64,000 nucleotides of DNA from Prosapia bicincta (taxonomy: Eukaryota; Arthropoda; Insecta; Hemiptera; Cercopidae). Numbering within the stretch: position 1 is the first letter of the stretch; each line of letters opens with the position of its first letter. The stretch is taken from NCBI GenBank assembly GCA_036971475.1, contig JBAIZL010000001.1, positions 100,073,850-100,137,849 on the forward strand, in the 5' to 3' direction. Both the position numbers and the translations under genes were made by a program. Of the stretch, positions 31,470-44,839 are shown piece after piece. Below the pieces are notes generated by a model, which worked only from the letters and a program-made list of their open reading frames with translations, had not been told where the DNA came from and did not search any database.

Positions 31470-33525
31470 TGTCCTACATTAACTCTATCTATGTTCACAA
31501 TCTTTTGCTATCCCACGAGACGATAGTTCTTATAATTCCAGGTCGCCTTGAAAGTACAAAAATAGTTCTACAATCAAAATGAAAGAAAGTCGTAACTAGG
31601 TAATCAAAGAATACGTTTATAGAAGAGGTGTTATGAACCATTCGTGAGATATGTTTTGCAACGCCTAGCATCGCGTGACTATCTCGACAAGTGAGTTTAG
31701 CTGTTCAAAACTCTGGCACAAGTAGGTGAGGAGGCGATTAAACTAAGAAAAAACACCCTAGCAATCTCTCTGCGAAAAGGAAAAACCTAAATTTCTTTTA
31801 CCGATTTTATTAAATAGTTCGCCTACCAGGAACAAAAAAAGTTTTAGATACTCTTAGTAACTATATATCTAGTCAATGTATACGCTCGTTAAATAATTAA
31901 CTTAAATGCTGTAAAATGTAGTTAATTTTTGCGACAAAATTTGTCTAAAGAACTCTATCAGTTAATTAACCTCCTTTAAACGACTTGCTGGAAAGTGAGT
32001 GTATGATATCAAAAGGCGGTTTATTGTTTTAAACTATAAACTCAGCTGTACCAAAATTCCCTGCGGCAAACGCTCCTACCATCAGGTCGGCAAGATTTCA
32101 AATTAGTTTGAAGACGGAATTAACAATTAAAATTGAAATTACTATTGTTCAACGTTCTACAGATAAACTGATTCGCCACTCTCTTGATAGGCTTTAAATT
32201 TTACTAGATAATAATTATGAAATGGTTGCTGTAGGTTCGTATAGCGTTTTTGTAAGGATAAAGTGAATAGTTCTTTTATATGTGTGTTTAATTGTTCTTG
32301 TTTAACGTTCTGTTTGATGTTTACGAAACTTATGGAAAAATCTTTATTCATAGAAACCTTGTCTTCATTCTTTGATACATACAGAGGTTTAGCATTAATA
32401 TAAGTATCTGACGTCACCATTTTGCAAAGTAAACATTATATATATTTGAATACATTTTTCTGTCTCTTCTAATATTGAGATATATTTCTTTGTTGGCGCG
32501 TCTCGGATTAACTCCATTCTGAAAATTTTAAATATTACTATGTATGAATACTTTTTAAACTAGGGGAACTATTTAAAGCTTTGAGGATAGAGTTATTCTG
32601 AAACGTGACAACATAAAAAATATTTTAATGTTAGGAAAGCAGAAATTGGTACTCAAATAAACATCATTCAGAAATGTATAGAAATATTCCTAACAGAAGT
32701 AAAGATATAAAGGTATTTAAACATTTTACCTGATGATGTAGAAAGTCCTTAGAGACACAGAAAAATATTAACATTTCTTACTGACTGACGTTCCAAAAAT
32801 TTATAGTTTTGATAAAAAATACAACAAATTTCACTTTTAACTCACATGAACATTTATGAAATCTAGCTTCTTATAAACAGAGTACTAAGTTTTCCTACAT
32901 TATAATAACGCAATAATTCAATATAGCAGTTGGGATCGATTAAAAAAAAATATTAATTACAAACGTTACAAATTACAATCTACAAATTTATAAATAGTTA
33001 CAAAACCTCTGTGTATACTTTTCTAACACCATGAGCATCTTTAGTAGGTTACAACTGGTGTCTATTTAGGCATTGCTGTTCCTAAATTGGGAATTATGAG
33101 TTAGTAATAATTAATAAAAATTTACACTATTGTGCTTTATATTTTTCTTTTTTAAATAAATATCAAGTTTACTAATTCACTAGGTAAACAGTTCATGTTC
33201 AATTCGGGGTTTAGGTATACAAAAAGTAACGTATACAAAAAGCATACTGCTTTTTAGTCAAACGTTAGTACACAGTCAACAATATATTGTTTTTTAAAAT
33301 TATAACCATCCTTACCGGATTATTTATAGGCTATATTGTAATGTAGTATAACATAGAAGTTTATTTTGTTGCTAGAATACTTTGATTTTAAAGTTTTTAT
33401 TTGTCGTAAGGGGAGGTTAATTTGTTTCTTTTCAGATTTTTTAGTTTTTGGGAAATTATCAGAAGTTGAATAGATTCTTCCTTGCAATGAGGACTTATAA
33501 CTATATGAAGCAACTGTGGCGTAAT
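31470..33525. other. AT-rich non-coding DNA with one unassigned minus-strand frame
   Basis: A minus-strand frame of 87 codons at 32157-32420 starts in a fair context (AAAATGGTGACG) but shows no recognised domain. Otherwise no feature. Confidence 0.35.
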
Positions 33526-33528
33526 GTT

Positions 33529-33702
33529 TATTTTTAAATAAATAAAACCTCTAAACCACAAATAACCTTGTTAGTTAGTTGTAAATACAGTTAGTTGTAT
33601 TTTTTAAATACCTCTGAAGATGATTGCTGGGCAATCGAAATGTACATAAGGTTTAAATAAAATGTTATTTGTGGTTTAGAGGTTTTATTTATTTAAAAAT
33701 AA
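33529..33702. mobile_element. Foldback element, family A-prime, single hammerhead
   Basis: The inverted ends (about 40 bp: 33529-33567 and 33663-33702, sharing AAAACCTCTAAACCACAAAT and complement) enclose about 95 bp with a plus-strand hammerhead at 33610-33652. Unlike families B and C, the second hammerhead copy is absent from the left side. Confidence 0.68.
33610..33652 (+). ncRNA. Hammerhead ribozyme motif, family A-prime
   Basis: Helix I is ACCT (33610-33613) with AGGT (33649-33652). The core CTGAAGA is 33614-33620, with A at the free N7 position. An extra T is at 33621. Helix II is GATTGC (33622-33627) with GCAATC (33631-33636), loop TGG. GAAA is 33637-33640. Helix III is AT/AT around GTAC, and the cleavage base is A33648. 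Compared with 1811-1855, helix II differs at several positions and each change is compensated. Confidence 0.76.
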
Positions 33703-33709
33703 TGAGGAC

Positions 33710-35480
33710 TTAGTTGAATGAGCAGATATAATGTTGGCAGCAGATAGTTACCGGTTTAATAGAATTTTGTTCCAACTCTTTCCACTTTGTCCTTATGTTT
33801 GCATAATTAAACTTCCTTTTTGAACTGAATGAAATTACTTGTTAAAAGATCCTTTATAACTTAAGTCAATCTATACGTAGGGACTGAATTAAATATTGCT
33901 TTATGATTTCGGCCTGTTTGTACAATAATATAACTCTTAATGCTAATAAACCATAATTGTGTAATAATTTGTATGTATTGTAATGTATATAAATTATTGT
34001 TATGCAAATTACTTCTACAGTTCTGACTCGGCACGAATACTAAAAAAAACTTTTCAATTTCTTCACAACCGAACATGCGACTTGGTGTTTGAGTTGTCTG
34101 GCCTCCAGGGCAGCGTATTATTGTCAATGAGTTTCGAACAATCCAGTGCCGAACGCAGTGTACCACACGTGTACTCGTATTGTAGCATTATAACACAGCT
34201 CAACTTAGTTTCTACCTGTGGCGCCATTCATGCCGATCAAGCTACTCTCTCGTAGTTCTATGCGTGTTGAATAAATAATGTGCGACACATGACTGTCGAA
34301 CAATGTTGAGTATAAATTCGATATAATGAATGACTTTAAACACTTGGTCTATATTAATTTAAAACGAAGTAAGAGTGAGACTGAAGTAGTAATAAATGGG
34401 ACTTAGCATTATAAACCCATACCAAGTCTTTCCTCATTCCTTTGTCTTTGATAATCAATGAAGTGAATAAAAAAGAAATACAAGATAATATAACTTATAT
34501 TAAAAACATTAAAGAATAAAAAAATTCCAATATAGATTGGTTTATGGAAAAGGCACAAAACCTTTGAAAATATAGGGACAAAATTGTTATCACTTGTGCA
34601 GAGTCGACCTAAATTAGAAATACTCACTGTATGTGAAATACACAATGCATAGGATATACAATGCAATTGTTTTGTTTGGAACAATGTATGAATATATACA
34701 GTCTTAAGGATATGCATGTTTCTACTCGTATAAATATTTGCCAACTGGTGTAAATTTGAATTCTTGGAATTACACCAGAAATCAGTTCTACATGGAGTAT
34801 CATTTTTTATTTGACGAGGTGATACGCAAAAACCCCACAGTTACAATTTAAAAAAAGAATTAGCCCCTCTTACTCGACCCTCATATTAAGTGACACCATT
34901 CTAAGTGTTTAATTTCAACCCAATACCCCAAATCCTTTTAAATTTGTGACTTGTATTTAAATTGGATAATTCTGATAATAGTGGGTTTTATTTTATAAGA
35001 ATTATGTCGGATCTAATAGAAAAACTAATAGTTTCTAACGTTGACTATCTGCTAAGGAACAATAGTCTCCTGACCCATCAGGGTTTAATCTGTTGCTAGT
35101 TTCTTGTACACCTAAGAACAAAGGTTCTCAACGTGTAACAATGGATGCTTTAAGGATTCTAATACAGCTCTACGGTACTTGAGAGAATCGTGATAATTTG
35201 TTAGCAGGTACTTACAACATTACAAAGTCCAACGTATACACACATAAAATAAATTTTAAGCATGATGTAGTGGTAACCCTGGTTGATTACTTCGCACCAG
35301 AAACAGCACAAACTTGGAGCTTGCATCTGGTTAACCCGAATCGCTGTATTTACTTAGAGGTTATGTTAAAACATATTCAAACGCAATTTTTTATGTATCA
35401 AAAACGTCAGGGCTTAATAAATTAGGTGATAACAAATGATTTAATAAAATATTTATTTTTATTACTTGCAGGTTAAATTA
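33710..35480. other. Non-coding DNA with small unassigned frames
   Basis: Frames at 33861-34166 (minus, 101 codons), 33983-34255 (plus, 90) and 34409-34744 (minus, 111) overlap or are AT-rich and lack recognisable domains. I do not call them genes. Confidence 0.35.
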
Positions 35481-35504
35481 ATTTTTGTAACGTACTTTAT
35501 TAGT

Positions 35505-35960
35505 AACTTTATTTATTTGTTGGTAATACTTTATTAAATTCCTTCTATTAACTCACTCTCGTGATATATATCTTGCACAAATTTTTCAATCGGTAATAAA
35601 ATACGGTTTTATTCTTTCAATCAGGTTCAAATACGTTTCTTTTAACCTATATGGATAACAATTGATGTTAATAAAGGTTTTCCAAATATTTATTTAATAA
35701 TTAAATTATACAAATTTGGGGGTTTATCAGGATTCGAACTATGAATCTTCATGTTTAAAGCCTATCGCGTTCTGGCACTGCGCTAACTTTCTAATGCCAA
35801 GAAATGAATATCTCAAACGTATTTGAATTTTTTTTCTATGATCGTCGAAACCTCCATTTTAGAACCCTAAACGTTTGACATGGTTACCACAAAATATCAT
35901 CAATGGTGTTATAAGATTAAAAATGAATGTAACGAATAGAATAAACAAACTGGATATAAG
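35505..35960 (-). mobile_element. SINE-like dispersed repeat, copy 4 (minus)
   Basis: The reverse complement keeps the full order of blocks: GTTACCACAAAATATC, GTCGAAACCTCCAT, a tRNA-like segment with the complement of the B box (GGATTCGAACTATG near 35723-35736) and the A-box side (GCACTGCGCTAAC), and the tail near 35510-35600. One of the most complete copies. Confidence 0.65.
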
Positions 35961-35969
35961 CAAACAATG

Positions 35970-37980
35970 ATAAAGTCTTTCTTTCTTGACATCTGTAGGA
36001 ATTTTCTTTAAAAAAATGTTTATATTACTTGTTTATAAGTAGAATGAACAACATTTGTCAACCTACAATAATTTTGGATTTAAAACGATTTTTTGGTTTA
36101 TAAAAATAGTATGTTTAAGCTTTGGTAAAAAAAGTAGATTGATAAATTGAATTATAAAATTGAAATGTGTAAAGTTATAACAATAAATATGGTAATTTTT
36201 AGAAAAAAATTTTAAACTGTAAATTTTAAACGTTGATTAAATTATACAATAAAATAATATTTTAATGACTTATCTATATATATTTCAATAAAACATTTGT
36301 TTAACTTTAATTTAAACTTTACAAAAAGTTGGGCAAAAATGTCGTACGGTCCAAGGGAAAAGTGATTACCAATATTATGAGGAATGTTTGTATTAAATTT
36401 AGAGAAAAATATACAGTAGGCTAATAAATTCGGTAGCCAAACAGAAAGTTTTACAAGAACCCCAACTTAACCGCAATATCATTTGATATCTGTAATAGTA
36501 GTTTGTGGTAACTAATAATTTGTAACAATAAATTAAGTAATATTCGAAGGTAATTGAATACTTATATATTACATCTTACCTATATAAGTAAATCTAATAG
36601 ATATAAAGTAATATAAAATAAAAAATGTTTTCACTACAACTATTATAATTCCTTTAATTACTCCATGGTCTTACCTGATACTATTTGTCCTAAGAACTTG
36701 CCTTTATACAGATCAAAAGATGAACATTTTGTAAAATCCAAGAAAGTAATCCATTTAATCTCTATCGAACTGTAGATGGAGTAGCTTTTCAACTCTTATC
36801 GCCTTCGCCTTGCCATTTAATCTACCTTTAAAGGTTTTATAAGACTTTCTGTTACAAATCTGTATCCATTACTTACGAATTGGTAACTTTAAATAGATTG
36901 CAAAGTTAAAGTTAAATTGATAGTCTGCAAAGGGTAAGGCGCGTTGGATCGGATTCAAGTATATATATCTGCTGCGGATATGGAACTGTTACTCTTATGT
37001 ACATTATAGTTTGTATCTGGCAACATTTAATGTGTATTTTAAATGAGTACTTTCAAAATGGCGGTACAATTGTAAATAATAAAGTTGTTACGGATACGGA
37101 GTGGATTTTAGAAAACCTTGATGGAATGACGCTTGTTACTAAGAGGGAACTGGGAATGTAAGTAAAGTTACGTGTAACTGATCCGTTTGCGGATATAGGG
37201 TAGAGAAATGTGCCTAACTGGTTATGTGTTATTATTAACCTAATAAAACTGCTTGTATTAGTAATGACGGAAAGCGTTAGTAATAGTTGAACGGTTACCA
37301 CTAATATAATTGAATATACGTATAAAATGCTAGAATTATTCTCCTTATTTCTTAGAGACTATTTCTCTTAGTTATGATTCTGAGGCTACTTACGTGGGTG
37401 AGAATAATAGCGTGGGAAAATTAGCATAAGAAAAGAGTAAAATGTATACTCATTACGAATGCAGCCCTACCTTAGTTTTTCCGATCCAAATAAATGTGAA
37501 TATTCCTTTGATTTTGCAATTCTCAAAATCGTTAGTATTGTATAACGAGCGTAATTGGCATAGACGAATTTCTTTTGAGATGATTCTTGTTGAGCACAAA
37601 TGAATTTTTTTAATTCAAATGCATTTCAATAAGCTTGTTAATATTATACACACGATTCATCATTATTATTAAAAATAAATGATTCTCTATTATTATATTT
37701 TAAATTTAACAGTTGAGGTAAGATTCTAATATTTTACAAATATCCCTCATTTTTTAATTAGGTTTAACTAATCTTATATTCCACCTATCAGTTATAGTAA
37801 AATCCCTCCTAAAGGCTTTCAATGTTGATTAAGTAAATTTACGAACCGATTTATTAATGTGAAATTTATGAAAATTATGAGTATATTATATTGAAATTGG
37901 GGGATTGAATCAACCATAAAAAGGTTAAATAAAGGGCCTAGAAAAGGAGTGGTATTGATTAAAAAACTCTAAATGCTATT
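35970..37980. other. AT-rich non-coding DNA
   Basis: No exon, array or element recognised. A minus-strand 82-codon frame at 37053-37301 has no recognisable domain. Confidence 0.4.
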
Positions 37981-37992
37981 TTTGAAATTAGA

Positions 37993-38650
37993 ATGATATT
38001 TGCAAACGTTGATGTGGCAGACTTGCCACTTCCTGTATACTGCTGTCGTGTCCTGTTGAGTTCCATCACAGTGAAAGGACGTAGAAAAGCAACACTAACA
38101 TGTCGTTACTGTGACAAGTACAATAAGAAACACTGCAACCGTGCTTTGAAAGTGCTATCTCCAGTTCTCAACATCTCTTTGACCTTGGTGCCAAAATATC
38201 TTTCTCATTTTATTTTCAGTGCAGTAAGTTTATATTTCTTATAAGAAACCGAGTTCTACTTATATAAAAATCGTACTATCATAGTCTTTCCTCTCTGCTT
38301 CAATAAATTGAAGTATTCAAACCAAGCAGGGCGTGTATTGAGTTAAAGGTAATTCTGAATACGAGTTTCTAGTCAGTATTTTAATTTTTAATTGTATGGC
38401 TTACGTAAGCCCTTGCTTCCGCCCTCTCAAGTTTCAATCAAGATGGCAGTGGAAGCAACAAGTTTGCCACTTGTGCGACTCTCAGCAAGTTCATTAGATT
38501 GCCAATCCTGTTCACATTTCATAATGGTGCACTTGCGATCCAGGGCAGGAATTAGAAGTACAATTGAAACTTTGAGTTGCGTTATAAAGGTATCTTGTCC
38601 TCGCGTTCAACAAAGTGGAAGTAAAGGTGGGAAGCCTCTTTTAGACTAAT
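37993..38650 (+). other. Composition-shifted region, possible decayed transposon coding DNA
   Basis: Two plus-strand frames (37993-38244 and 38392-38649) are less AT-rich than their surroundings. The first contains TCRYCDKYNKKHC, a Cys-X2-Cys...Cys arrangement. I could not assign either to a family. They may be old transposase fragments, given the LINE remnant 600 bp downstream. Confidence 0.2.
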
Positions 38651-39204
38651 TAAAATTACTGTATAAAATGAGAATTCTATTTAGATCCAATTACCTCAAT
38701 CAAATATATTTGAATGATTAAAGGAAAACTATTTCTTTTCTATTTATTAGAACATCTAGTTGTATTAGAGTCATATTGTAACTCAACAACTGAACAATAT
38801 TTATAATATAAATCATATTATAATAATCATTTATAAATTTATAAATGTTTCGCTAAGATTCCTATCATTATCTTTTTATCTTGTCCTGACCACTTAAAAC
38901 TATCCTCGGTAGTGAAGTGTCCTATAAACTATACTTAACAGAATATAAAGATAGGATTATAAACAATTCACAACATTAACTCCCAGTCAGAAGGCTCCAA
39001 GTGTGTACTGTGGGATCTTGCATACAAGTGATCTAGTATCTAGGCCCTACTCAAAATTGTTCAGTGACAGAAAATGAAACAAACTTAGAGGGTAAAACTG
39101 AAGCGATTAGCATTGGTCTATACCAGTTGCGATAGAAACTGTGTCAAACTATCACACACTCGTTTAAAGTCCGAGAGCTTTGTTGCAAATGTTATACTGC
39201 GTGG

Positions 39205-39505
39205 CCCAGTTTCTGTCATACAGACTCTCGCCTTGCCAAACCCATTAGTCAATAGTTACAGAGCTATCAGAAATTGTATGCGAGTGATCTCCATTGGATG
39301 CCATCCCACAGTGATAATATTGGTAATAAAAAAGCCGACAGTTTTGTAAGAAGGCCTCAAAAACATTCCACCTTAGCTCACCGCATAATAAACAACAAAT
39401 TTAAGAAACAAACTCAAATAAATCATATCAACTGTGCTGTTAACAAGGCATGGTCAGTATTGATATTACGCCAAATGTTTGATCAAGAGCCTCGTCGTTT
39501 GTGAA
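39205..39505 (+). pseudogene. LINE ribonuclease H domain remnant
   Basis: Translation across a frameshift gives SVIQTLALPNPLVNSYRAIR and then LHWMPSHSDNIGNKKADSF. The second block matches the RNase H signature of non-LTR elements (roughly L.WVPSH.GI.GNEKAD.LA). The frameshift lies near 39275-39290 and further stops follow. About 50 residues after the RNase H block remain open but unassigned. Confidence 0.65.
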
Positions 39506-39509
39506 GTTT

Positions 39510-41020
39510 CAAATGGTCAAAGATCATGACTGTCTTGCGAATCATTTTTATAAACTACACATTGCAGCACCTGTGACTAACACAATAGGCTGTTCAAAAA
39601 CCTGGTTTTATTGAAAATGGTGAATGATGTTTTAACAATTAATTTTTTAAGAATGTATCTTATACTTCCTCCACCTTTAATACAGTTTATAAATATTTTG
39701 ACATTTTAACCTTTGTAGGTGTTTTGCTCAATATACCCAAGTAATCCTGCTGTTACGTGACGAGATATCAGTGGATAGGGGTGTTTCAAAAAGAGTCAGT
39801 TTTTAAGGACCAAAAATAATAATATTAATAGTGAACAATTCCACTATATTTAAAAAGATGCTACTAGTGAATATTAAAACAATAAAACTGGAGAGTCGAT
39901 GTTCAGAAGTGTTGGAGACTGAAATTGCAATGTTGAATTTGGCTGTAATTTGTTAAAAACCTTCCTACTAATAAACTAGATTTAGTTAAACATTCCTATT
40001 TAACTTCAGAATAAAGAGTTACTTGACCTGAATTATAAGCAAAAACAATAACAAGTGTGCTGATTGATCGTACAGAAATAATGTCTGACTATATTGTAAA
40101 TATATAGATAATGTTAAAATAAAAAGTATAGGCTTGTAAAATGAAAAATAAGGCTTTGATATAAGTAACAAGGTAACTAAGTTGTACTGATATTAAAATA
40201 GTTATATCAAACAGACGGGCAGGGCCATTAACGTATTGGAATAATTTGAATTTTGAAAACACATTGAAAAATGTTTACATGTTGGTATGCTGATACCGAC
40301 AGTTAAATGCTTAGTTTGAACAAGCTAGAAGTGTGTTTATATAGATGAAGCAGTTGTTCATCACTACTTAGACTAAAATGGACTCCAAAGTGAAGAAGCT
40401 ACATTTTTTAAAGAAATTAAGAAAGTGAAATGAGAAATGTATCTTGTAATAACTCACGAAAATATTCTAGGAAAGAAGAGATTGGAAGAATAAGAAGATT
40501 TGTTGAAGGATCTAAGAAATTGGTAAAAATTTACACCTCGAGATCCTTTAAGATTATGCCTCTATAGTTGAATTGTTCATTCCTGCAAAGAACGTAAAGA
40601 ATTAAGTCCTGCAGAAAGCTGTGTAAGCACTTGATGACTTGGCCATAAGGCAAGTACCTGTTACAGCACATTATCAAATGGAAAACTTGAGACAAATTAT
40701 TAATTAATTAAATTATTCAGCGTCTCAATAAAGTAGACTTGGTCTTTAGTGGCAGAGAAAACCGCCATATAGTTACTTATAAAACTTCATAAATTGTTTA
40801 ACGTTTATTTTTCATAATATTGGGAGAGGCTGTCTGTTGGACTTAATGAATTCTCTACCTAAATGGTTTCTTCAGTTTTCTTACATTTATCAATTATTTA
40901 AGAATTTGCCTTCATTAAGTATAAATAACGTATTTTTTAATCATTCCTTGCGATACTTAGGTAGACGTATGTATGTCAAGATATTGCCGTATAACATTAT
41001 AATATAATTATATTATATAT
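39510..41020. other. Non-coding DNA
   Basis: No feature recognised. A purine-rich stretch at 40380-40520 has short frames without homology. Confidence 0.35.
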
Positions 41021-41025
41021 ACACA

Positions 41026-41065
41026 TGTATATATATATATATATATTTATATATATGCACACACA

Positions 41066-41104
<39 letters not shown>

Positions 41105-41137
41105 GGACGCATGCACGCACACCTTCCTTGAGCACGC

Positions 41138-41168
<31 letters not shown>

Positions 41169-41198
41169 AAAAAAAAAATATATATATATATATATATA
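41026..41198. repeat. Compound (TA)n(CA)n(TA)n microsatellite
   Basis: TA, then CA with scattered substitutions, an A-run, then TA. Confidence 0.93.
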
Positions 41199-41209
41199 CT
41201 GCCTAATAG

Positions 41210-44050
41210 GGTATAAAAACCCTTTTGTGAAATTATAGGTTATAACTGAAGTTGCATTTAAACACTGGTTGGTTCACCATTTCTCAAAAACCCAACAAAA
41301 ATAAAGACTTTCACGTAGAATCGATCCTAAGAACGAAGAAAGAAATCTTTTCAACAACTATACTTAGTCATTAAACATTTTTTGCTTCTTTAAATCGAAG
41401 ATTTGTATATAGTCAGATCATATCACTAAAATGCAAAACGAAGATATTTAAATTACGTTGATCAGAGTGATCACATTGAAAACACAACATAAACGTACGG
41501 TATGTCTATTTAGCTGTTGTATAAAAAGCTGTCGAAGACGTTTGCTTTTAAATTAAGAAAAACCTGCTGGAAAAAGGTATTTTTCACAAAATATCTTTTC
41601 CTCTCTCTCTCTTTGAAGTATCACGTCAGGATAATTAAAAATACCACCCTACGAATGTTTTGAAATTTTAATTTAATTACTTAAATAACAGATACAGTAT
41701 AAAATAAACTCAGCGGGACTTAAAACTTATTAATTTAATATAAACTCTTTTGATATAATGAAAGCGTTCTTAATTAAAAGAAAAGGAACAAATAAAACTT
41801 TAACGAAGATTTATAATTAGCTAAGTATTTGAAATACTTTAGTTTAAAAGTATGACCAGAGATTTTAGATGGCATTGTAAACATTTACTTTAGTGTCTTA
41901 TTTCAAGAAGGCAGCTTCAATACGCGGAATGGAATAACACTTGAAATGTTACAATTACTTCTTTCGTGTTTTCTTCTTTTTAATTTTACTCGTGATTTTG
42001 AATACTTTCTTACAGCTCAATGATCAATAAAGACTAGGGAGCCTATACTGGAAATTCTTTGTTTTCTGTAATAATATTTTTACCTTTGTTGCGTAATTTA
42101 TTGCGATAAGTGAGAGAATTAAATTGCGAGTTCAGTTTTTATTAATATAATACTATTTGAAAAAAAAACTGTTTGTAGCTATAATTTTTTTGTTGGCAAA
42201 AACCAATTGTGGTTACCATTACCAATCAACAACTAAGGCAAAAAAGCAATACTTTAGATAAAACCAAATAATAAGATAAAATTTTAATAAAACACAAATT
42301 ACGAAACAATCAAAACTTAAACATAATAGTAATAATATAAAATTTATTACGTAACCATAAATATAATGGCCTTACAGTATAGAAAAACATAACAATAGAT
42401 TAAAAAAATAACAATAAATCTAAAAAAAAAAAAATACTTAATCCAGAAAATAAATAGAAATATTGAAAAATTAAAATAAAAAATATAAAAAGATAAATAG
42501 CAAAATAACAACAATGAACAATATAAGAGTAAATAAATAACAACAATATTTAAAACATACAAATAGTCAACAATTTAACAATAACAAGAAAATAAGATAT
42601 ATTAAATTTAAATAAATAATAAAAAACCATACGCAAAACACACAAAAACAAATATATGTATAAATATAAAAACAGATATTTTTATATAATAAGCTTTAAA
42701 TATTTTTTGTGGCTACAATAGAATAATATTTGTGGAAAGAAACAAATTAGTGATGAAACCTTTTTTTCTTGAGAAATTGTAGATTTAAAGAAGCCTTTCT
42801 CATGTTCAATACACATTTTATGCTAATAACAGTTACATTTCAACTTGTCAAAGTTACAACTGGGCGTATACCAAGACGATAGTTAACGCATAGTTTAACC
42901 TCTATCTTTTCGTTATCAGAAATTAAAATTAATAATTTATATTGGGTTTTTCATTAGCACAAGTATAAAATTGGTTAAAGTTTTATATAGGTGAAGCCTA
43001 TATATTATTTTTCAATACTATTCGAAGACTTTATGTTATTGGCGTATTTACTTCCATATTCCAATTCCAAAGCAGTCTTTGACATCTTGCACCTTTCTTT
43101 ATTCCAACGATAAAAAACCGAGTAGATGGGACAGATATTGTGATCGTGGGTTGAAGAAAGTATATCAGATATCAAAAACAGACCGTCTTTGATCCACGCG
43201 ATATCTTGGGAAGCTTTGCATTTAGGAGAAAGAGACAGATCTCTAGTTACGGCTCTGCACTGTACGGTAAATAAAGTGTTTGAAAACGTTTATAAAACAG
43301 AAATTTATTGTGAACCTTTATCATGGCGGCTTTGGATTAAATGACAGCTGATTTAATTCAACAATTTCCTACGGAAAAGCCTCAGAAAGGTTATGTTTTG
43401 TTAGTATATAGTTTAGATATCGATATCCTGTCCACATTAAAAAATTAACACAGTAAAATAAGCACATAATTTAAATAAAAACACAATAGTTGTATAGAAT
43501 CACAAAATGACTATAAATAACAAGATGCATCTCTTGCGGTTAGACAACGGCCGCGAGTGTCCTATATCGGAATGCCTAATGGTTATATACTCCGTATTGA
43601 TTTAGGCTAACTTCTTGTACTGTGTTCTGAATTGAAAACAGCTGATGCAATGCACGCTTGGGTAAACTACTGTTCTTACTTAAATAGATTGTATTAACTT
43701 TGCCGATTGGTTTATTTGTGGCTTTGACAGCAATCTTAATAAAGTACTAATCTGTGCCAATCTAGTACTTCACTGTTGTACCCGTTTGTATCTCAAACTT
43801 AGTAACTGATGCGAGATCATATTTACACTGATTTCTCTCACTTTTATCATGGTCTAATCCACTGGAAGTATTTGTTTAGTTAATACACGTAGATGCTATT
43901 AATGTTACTTCACCTGGAATTGGCCGATTTCATTATACATATTTAATAAATAAACTATGCATGTTATTCAAATATTCGTTATTTAGTGAAAGATAGGTCG
44001 ATATTTCCGGAAATTTGGTGATGGTTCAACCTGTGAGATATATTTAGATT
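41210..44050. other. AT-rich non-coding DNA; low-complexity A-rich tract at 42280-42700
   Basis: Between 42280 and 42700 the plus strand is strongly A-rich (AATAACAATA-type words). The minus-strand 71-codon Tyr/Phe-rich frame there is a product of composition. Nothing else recognised. Confidence 0.45.
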
Positions 44051-44119
44051 TTATTCAAATTATATTTTTCAACTGCACTGAAAACAAGGCAAAGAAAGGT
44101 TCATGTCTTCTGACTACAA

Positions 44120-44830
44120 TAAATTTGGGGCAATGGTTGTCTGGATGGAAAACAATTAATAAGCTGACAGTAATCAGAAAACAACAAGTCAGAACAGAGT
44201 ATGTAGCAATCTGAATACAATATATCTGAGCGAAGTGATTGTTTAGATACAATAGAATCAGTGGGGTGAAGTGGCTGTATATTAGAATACAATGAATGAC
44301 TGTGGTTGCAGTGGCTGTCTGCATAGAATACAAGCAGTGGCTGTATGTTTTGGAGTGGCTGTATGTATAGATACAATAAGTGTGGTGGAGTTGCTGTTTG
44401 CATAGAATACAATCAATAGGGGTGGAGTGGATGTTTGCATAGAATACAATCAGTGGGTGGAGTGGCTGTATGTATAGATACAATCAGTGTGGTGTAGTGG
44501 CTGTCTGTATAGATACAATCAGTATGGTGGAGTGACTGAATGCATAGACACAGTCAGGAGAGGTGGAGTGGCTGTCTGCATAGAATACAACCAGTGTGCT
44601 GGAATGGCCGTATGTATAGATACCATCAGTGTGGTGTAGTAGATGTATGCATAGAATACAATCCGTAAGAGTGGAGCGGTTGAACGCATAGGATACAATT
44701 AGTGGTCTGGACTGAATGTATGCATAGAATAGAAAATATTTGAGGGTTATGGCATCCTGCCAGAACACAATAAATGTGGTTGAAGTAGTTTTCCTATAGA
44801 ACGCGAATTAATGTGAGTGGAGCATCTTCA
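44120..44830. repeat. Degenerate tandem repeat, unit about 36-42 bp
   Basis: Repeated GTGGAGTGGCTGTATGTATA, GATACAATCAGTGTG-type words with variable unit length and frequent substitutions. Three minus-strand frames (94-142 codons) across it are repeat-derived. Confidence 0.85.
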
Positions 44831-44839
44831 TAGTAGATC

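Noticed and set aside
32157..32420. 87-codon minus-strand frame with a fair start context
   Set aside because: No recognisable domain and no splice or promoter context.
33861..34744. Cluster of 90-111 codon frames on both strands
   Set aside because: Overlapping, AT-rich, and without recognisable domains or splice-site support.
44055..44768. Minus-strand frames of 94-142 codons
   Set aside because: They lie in a degenerate tandem repeat and show only its periodicity.
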